Shown in pieces: positions 60,001-64,000 of a DNA stretch of 64,000 bases (position 1 is its first letter; each line of letters starts with the position of its first letter). Both the position numbers and the translations under genes were made by a program. The notes beneath the pieces were generated by a model. It had not been told where the DNA came from and searched no databases. It was given only the letters and a program-made list of their open reading frames with translations. This DNA is from Patagioenas fasciata (taxonomy: Eukaryota > Chordata > Aves > Columbiformes > Columbidae): assembly GCF_037038585.1 (NCBI RefSeq), contig NC_092525.1:18620867-18684866 (forward strand). Reading direction: 5' to 3'.

Positions 60001-63000
60001 CTAAGCTGTGTGTTTGCCCTCAGCAGGGCTGGGTGTTCAGGACCGACCCAGCCAAGTGCCATGTCTGTGTTGTCCCCACCAAGCACCCACCTCTCCACCC
60101 ATGTGTGCTTCAGATTCCCAGTTGCATTATCCCAGTGCATTTTCTGAGTATGGGGCAGCTTGGCAGAGAAATGTGATGTGGAAGCCTCACCACCAAAAAG
60201 GCCAATTCTGAGATCCTGAGTGTCTCGGTAATTAAAGTGTGTTGTATCCTAGCACTCCAGTCTTTCTGGGGGTAGGCAGAGGAACAGGTGTGCAAGTTTT
60301 GCCGGAGTTCAAATACAGAAAAAGGAAAAATCATCCTTAAAACATCACACAACATACACAGTTCAGGCAAACTCTCAGTGTCTTGTCATTGCTCTTGGAC
60401 CATCTCGAGATTGGGCTGTCTGGGGGATTCAGAACTGCTTCTTTGGTCAGACTGTCACCATTTGGAAAGTCCCTTTCCTTAAGAGTTTTGCTCTTCCTTT
60501 ACTGCTCCCACAGTGAGAGGATCCTTCTGACTTGAAATAACATACCTGCCCTACCCTCTGTTTTGCTATCAGTTCAGCCTCCCACAGAGCCCAGAGCATG
60601 TTTTTTACCACTGATCTTTATTCTCTTGCTGAGAATTTTCAGTTTTTCTGTCCCCAGCTCTTGCTGGAGTCTGGCTAATTTTGTTTGCACCCTTGTGGGT
60701 CCAGCCCCTTCTTCTGAGGTGCTTCCATGTGAATGGAAACCACACAGTGCCATGAAGTGCTGCTGTCTGGGGGGCAGAGCCCTGGCTAAATAGGGGAGAC
60801 CTTGCTCTCACATATTCAGTGACTTGGAAATATCCCATCATCCAGGGCTCTTAGGTTGTATGTGGACAGATTTCTGGAGTAATCAGAGTTTGTTGTCTTT
60901 ATGGGTTTGAACTGAGGGGAAAACACTTCTCTGCATTCAGAGCTTGCATCTAATTTCTGCTGAAGCTCCCTTTACACTGTAAAGGGTGACCTGGGAAAAC
61001 TAAATTTACATTTGTGTTCATTTAGAGCCCTTTTACATTGCCTGAACGATGTGTCAGAGAGACTGACAGCCACCTTTGCCCTGCCGGAGGGTAAACAGGG
61101 ATGGTGTGAAACCTGCACCCACTGGAGCCGATAGCAAAGCTGTCACTGGCTTCCACAAGCAACAAAATGGACCAGAAAGGTAGTGGTTGCAGCAGGATAT
61201 TCATCGCAGTTTATTCTCCTCCTTTATCCAGATGCCATTTGCCATCTACTATTGTGGGTAATTGAAAGTATTTTTAACAATTTTAACAGATACTTCAGAG
61301 CATCTTCTCCGAAAGTCACGTTGTCTACCCCGTGTGGTCATTGTGGATGTCTCATGCTGGAGTCAGCAGTGCTCTGGGAAACCTAAGAAAATTTCTGATC
61401 GCTCAATGCAAGAGAAGGCAGGGAGAACAGTTCGTCCCTGGGCCTTCATTACAAAGCTGTTTCTTTGTACAAGGCTTCCTTGTTTGTTTTGTTTTGTTTT
61501 AATGCAAGATGTCACTTTGATCTCTCCTGAAGAGTCCAATCCTGTGATGATTTTCAGAGTAACGTATCTTGGGAGCTCATTCCCTTTGCTGCAGCTTAGG
61601 GGTGACACTTTCAGCCTCAGTCATCAAATATTACCAGAAGAGCACCGCAGGTAGCATTGTATGATGTTTTTTGTTTTAATCAATGGTAAGGAAAAAGGAA
61701 ACATGTTGCTCATCTTCTGTGTTAATTTAAGAACCCACACTTAGCTCACAGCAGTCAGGATCAGGCTGGGTATTTCCCCAGCCTCAGGTTGTAAATCCAA
61801 CCCATTTCACTCAAAGCAAAAGAAGGAAACGGGATGCTGGCTTTGAGAGGAAGGCTCCATCCAGGGCACAGCTGAGCTCCAGGGCTCTCCCTCCAGCAGG
61901 TTCCCTCATCCACAGCAACACACACCTGGTTGCTTACGCTGTGGTTTAAACCTGGATGGAGCTGGCTGTTCCGCAGGCAGGAGAACCCAGTGGAGCACGG
62001 ATGGACAGAGGGACAGGTCATCTCACTGCAGCGGCAAGACCAATGCGACCGATCAGTACCATTTGGCTTTGGGAAGTCAAACCCAAGAGCAGCGACTAAA
62101 GCAGGACAGATGCCTCTAGCCACGTGCAGAGTTGTACCCAAATGAGCTGGCTGAAGCAAGGGAGATGCTTTCACTTTAAAAACTGTGTAAATACAGTTTT
62201 CTCTGCTGCTGAGAGACAACAAGCAGCTTTGCATGGACTGATGCAGATGCTCACTGTACCAGGCTGCCTTTCTCAAGAGGCAAAAGCTCGCTGGGTGTAG
62301 AGTCACTGCGCGTGACACACGGGAAGAAGAACAGGCAGGAGTAACAGCTTTGTGATTAGCAGGATGGGGAGGAACAAACCATTTGCATTGCTCTTTCAAA
62401 ATGGGGAGGGCTATGGAAAAAAGAGAGACTTCCTCAAATCTCTACAGCAGATGATCAGGATGACTGTGTCCTGTGTCCTGAGCAGCCTCCTCTGCTTCGT
62501 GTAACTGGACAGGTCTTGGGGAGCGTTTTCTGGGGAAGACAAAAAGAAGAACTGATATTTCCAGTATGCTTCTTAAGCTAAAAAAAAATGAAAGGGACAA
62601 TTTTTGATTTTGACTGGGTAGGAATGAAACAGAAATGATTTTTGTGCATAGTGAAGAAACATGGAAGTACAAACAAATGGTTTCATTTTGTTATTTACAG
62701 CTCAGAGTACTTTGAGAATGACTGGTCTTGTTTTGCTTTAGAAGCCAGTTCCGAGGGGATTTTTTTTTCCTCTCCTTTGTCTTTTTTTGTGTGTGTGTGT
62801 GAACCGAAGGCACACACAATAATTAACCAGTGAAGAAGGTCAGAAAGGAAGTGACTAAGGAAGAGGTACTTTAAACAGAGACATTCATGAAGCCGTGGGC
62901 TGTAATTAACTGGAATGTTTGTCTAAGGATCCCAGGTTTCATGTGTGAATTTAAGATAGTTATTAAAGAGGCGTTTTTTTATGTGTCCTTTTAGTTATCG

Positions 63001-63189
63001 GGGCTTTATTGACTCTTCTGCCAAATCAATTTTTTTTTTCTTCATTTGGAGACTATTTTGAAATTTATTTCTATTTTCTGTTTTGCTGTAATACACTTTT
63101 TAACCTAAGTTGGTTTGGGAAGCATAGCTTCTAGCTAGAAATAGTGTTCAGGATTATAATATAATGTGAACTTGCTGGTCATGAACAGA
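57047..63189 (+). other. DOCK7: DOCK7 intron 1 (5' part)
   Basis: GC-rich to about 57770, then ordinary AT-rich intron. It contains a (GGCCCC)3 run at 57595-57612 and a (TG)n run at about 62787-62803. No further DOCK7 exon, nested gene or RNA gene was recognised. A minus-strand frame of 212 codons (61761-62399) has no recognisable domain. Confidence 0.7.
57595..57612 (-). repeat. (GGCCCC)3 hexanucleotide run
   Basis: Three exact GGCCCC units (GGGGCC on the minus strand), embedded in further CCGGCCCC-like text, 550 bases into DOCK7 intron 1. Such G4 runs on the minus strand can form quadruplex. Confidence 0.85.
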
Positions 63190-63960
63190 TGGGATTTGTC
63201 ATGGACAAACAGCTTTTGGAGAAGGAGGAGAAGGTGAGTGTATGATCAGTTTTGGGGAAACTGTGAAGCTCTGTGATGAAGCAGTGAGAAAGCAGTTCCA
63301 AAAGCAGTCAGCTGAGGTGTTTTTCTCAATAGGAAAATACTCATTTGGGTCTACCAAACCCTGGTCAAGCCTTATCTGGAGTGCTGGGGATGAAACACCA
63401 TGTTAGGAGGTGTGATTGCTGATGGAACAGATGTGGGGAAGAGCTGCTGGGTGATGAAGGGAGCAGAAAGCCTGTCCTGAGATCTGGCCTTGCTTTGCCT
63501 GATAGAAGGAAGGCTGGGATGGGATAATTTTTGTGGGAAGGGGTGGGAGGAGGGCTATTGAACCTAACTGACGGTGTTGGCACAAACCCGAATGGCTATA
63601 GATTACCCATAAATACAGTTGGTGATCAGGTTGTGTTAGAAGCTGGTTTTGAAATGTCAGGAGCGTGGTGCTTTCCAGTGGGGGAAATGGTGTTGGACAC
63701 ATTTGTGAATGCAGTGATGCAGAAAGGGAGCCAACAAGAGCTGGGGATCAGACTGCAGGCTTGGAGTAAGGAGTGGGAAGTCCTGCAGATGCTGCTCAGG
63801 AATTTTGGGATTTAGACAGTAGCCAGTTATTTCATGTGGGGAGAGGTTTGGTAATCGTGAAAGCTGGAGAAGTAAGACCACTTCAGACTTGCAAGGAATG
63901 ATGGTGAATTGGTCAAAGCAACTGGAGGTTGTTCAGTTCCAGCTGTGATCATGCCTCAGG
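63190..63960. repeat. possible old interspersed repeat, family unknown
   Basis: The texture (GGTCTACCAAACCCTGGTCA, AGCCTTATCTGGAGTGCTGG, GAATGATGGTGAATTGGTCA) is unlike the surrounding AT-rich intron and recalls internal parts of old CR1 or other retroelements. I cannot align it by eye to a family. It is cut by the window end or fades near 63960. Confidence 0.3.
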
Positions 63961-64000
63961 GGAATTTTTAATATCCAGTAAGGTTATTAATGGGGCAGCA

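Noticed and set aside
61761-62399. 212-codon minus-strand open frame in DOCK7 intron 1
   Set aside because: Low-information translation rich in Ser/Pro/His/Cys, no recognisable family, no promoter or exon structure.
57047-64000. Second coding exon of DOCK7
   Set aside because: I looked for the expected continuation (TVAAEVRKQISGQYSG-type text after an acceptor) and did not find it. Intron 1 evidently runs past the window end.
57047-64000. ANGPTL3, which is nested in a DOCK7 intron in other vertebrates
   Set aside because: No fibrinogen-like domain coding sequence was seen. It would lie in a later intron outside the window.
1-64000. tRNA, rRNA, CRISPR arrays, bacterial operons or integrated viral genes
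   Set aside because: No cloverleaf with the TTC-loop signature, no regularly spaced repeats with unique spacers, and no recognisable retroviral or other viral coding sequence were seen by eye. The window is vertebrate nuclear DNA.

Overview
This is a piece of a bird nuclear chromosome. The evidence is dispersed CR1 LINE 3' ends that close with ATTCTATGATTCT-type termini, compact introns, two isolated CpG islands in an otherwise AT-rich background, and vertebrate exons with GT/AG junctions. The species cannot be named from the sequence. There is no sign of bacterial or viral gene organisation.

Two protein genes are supported. ATG4C, a cysteine protease of the autophagy ATG8-conjugation cycle, lies on the minus strand. 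Its ten coding exons can be traced by eye from the start codon at 44082 to the stop at 25262. They join in frame to 459 codons with catalytic Cys111, Asp345 and His347 all present. Its untranslated first exon lies in a CpG island at about 47.2-47.95 kb. DOCK7, a Rac/Cdc42 exchange factor, starts on the plus strand at 57009. Only its first coding exon is here, and the rest of the window, from 57047 on, is its intron 1. The two genes are head to head, about 9.4 kb apart. The same neighbourhood is known from human 1p31.3, where FOXD3 lies beyond the 3' side of ATG4C.

Layout: 1-25.2 kb is intergenic DNA downstream of ATG4C. It holds four CR1 fragments, low-complexity tracts, a cluster of three related imperfect palindromes at 13.4-13.7 kb, and several non-repetitive blocks that look like conserved regulatory elements (judged only by eye). 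From 25.3 to 47.6 kb is ATG4C, with a CpG-rich patch carrying a CTCF-like motif in intron 10 and an unexplained coding-like reading frame antisense in intron 1. From 47.6 to 57.0 kb is the interval between the two promoters. It includes a pair of ZNF143/THAP11-type motifs in the ATG4C island, a T/G-rich tract, an unassigned exon-like block at 49910-50034, and two CR1 fragments near DOCK7. From 57.0 to 64.0 kb is the DOCK7 island and intron 1.

No clearly new biological system is demonstrated. The observations most worth following are the palindrome cluster, the exon-like block in the ATG4C-DOCK7 interval, the antisense coding-like frame, and the change of a DEVD-type caspase motif to DEVE at the ATG4C N terminus.
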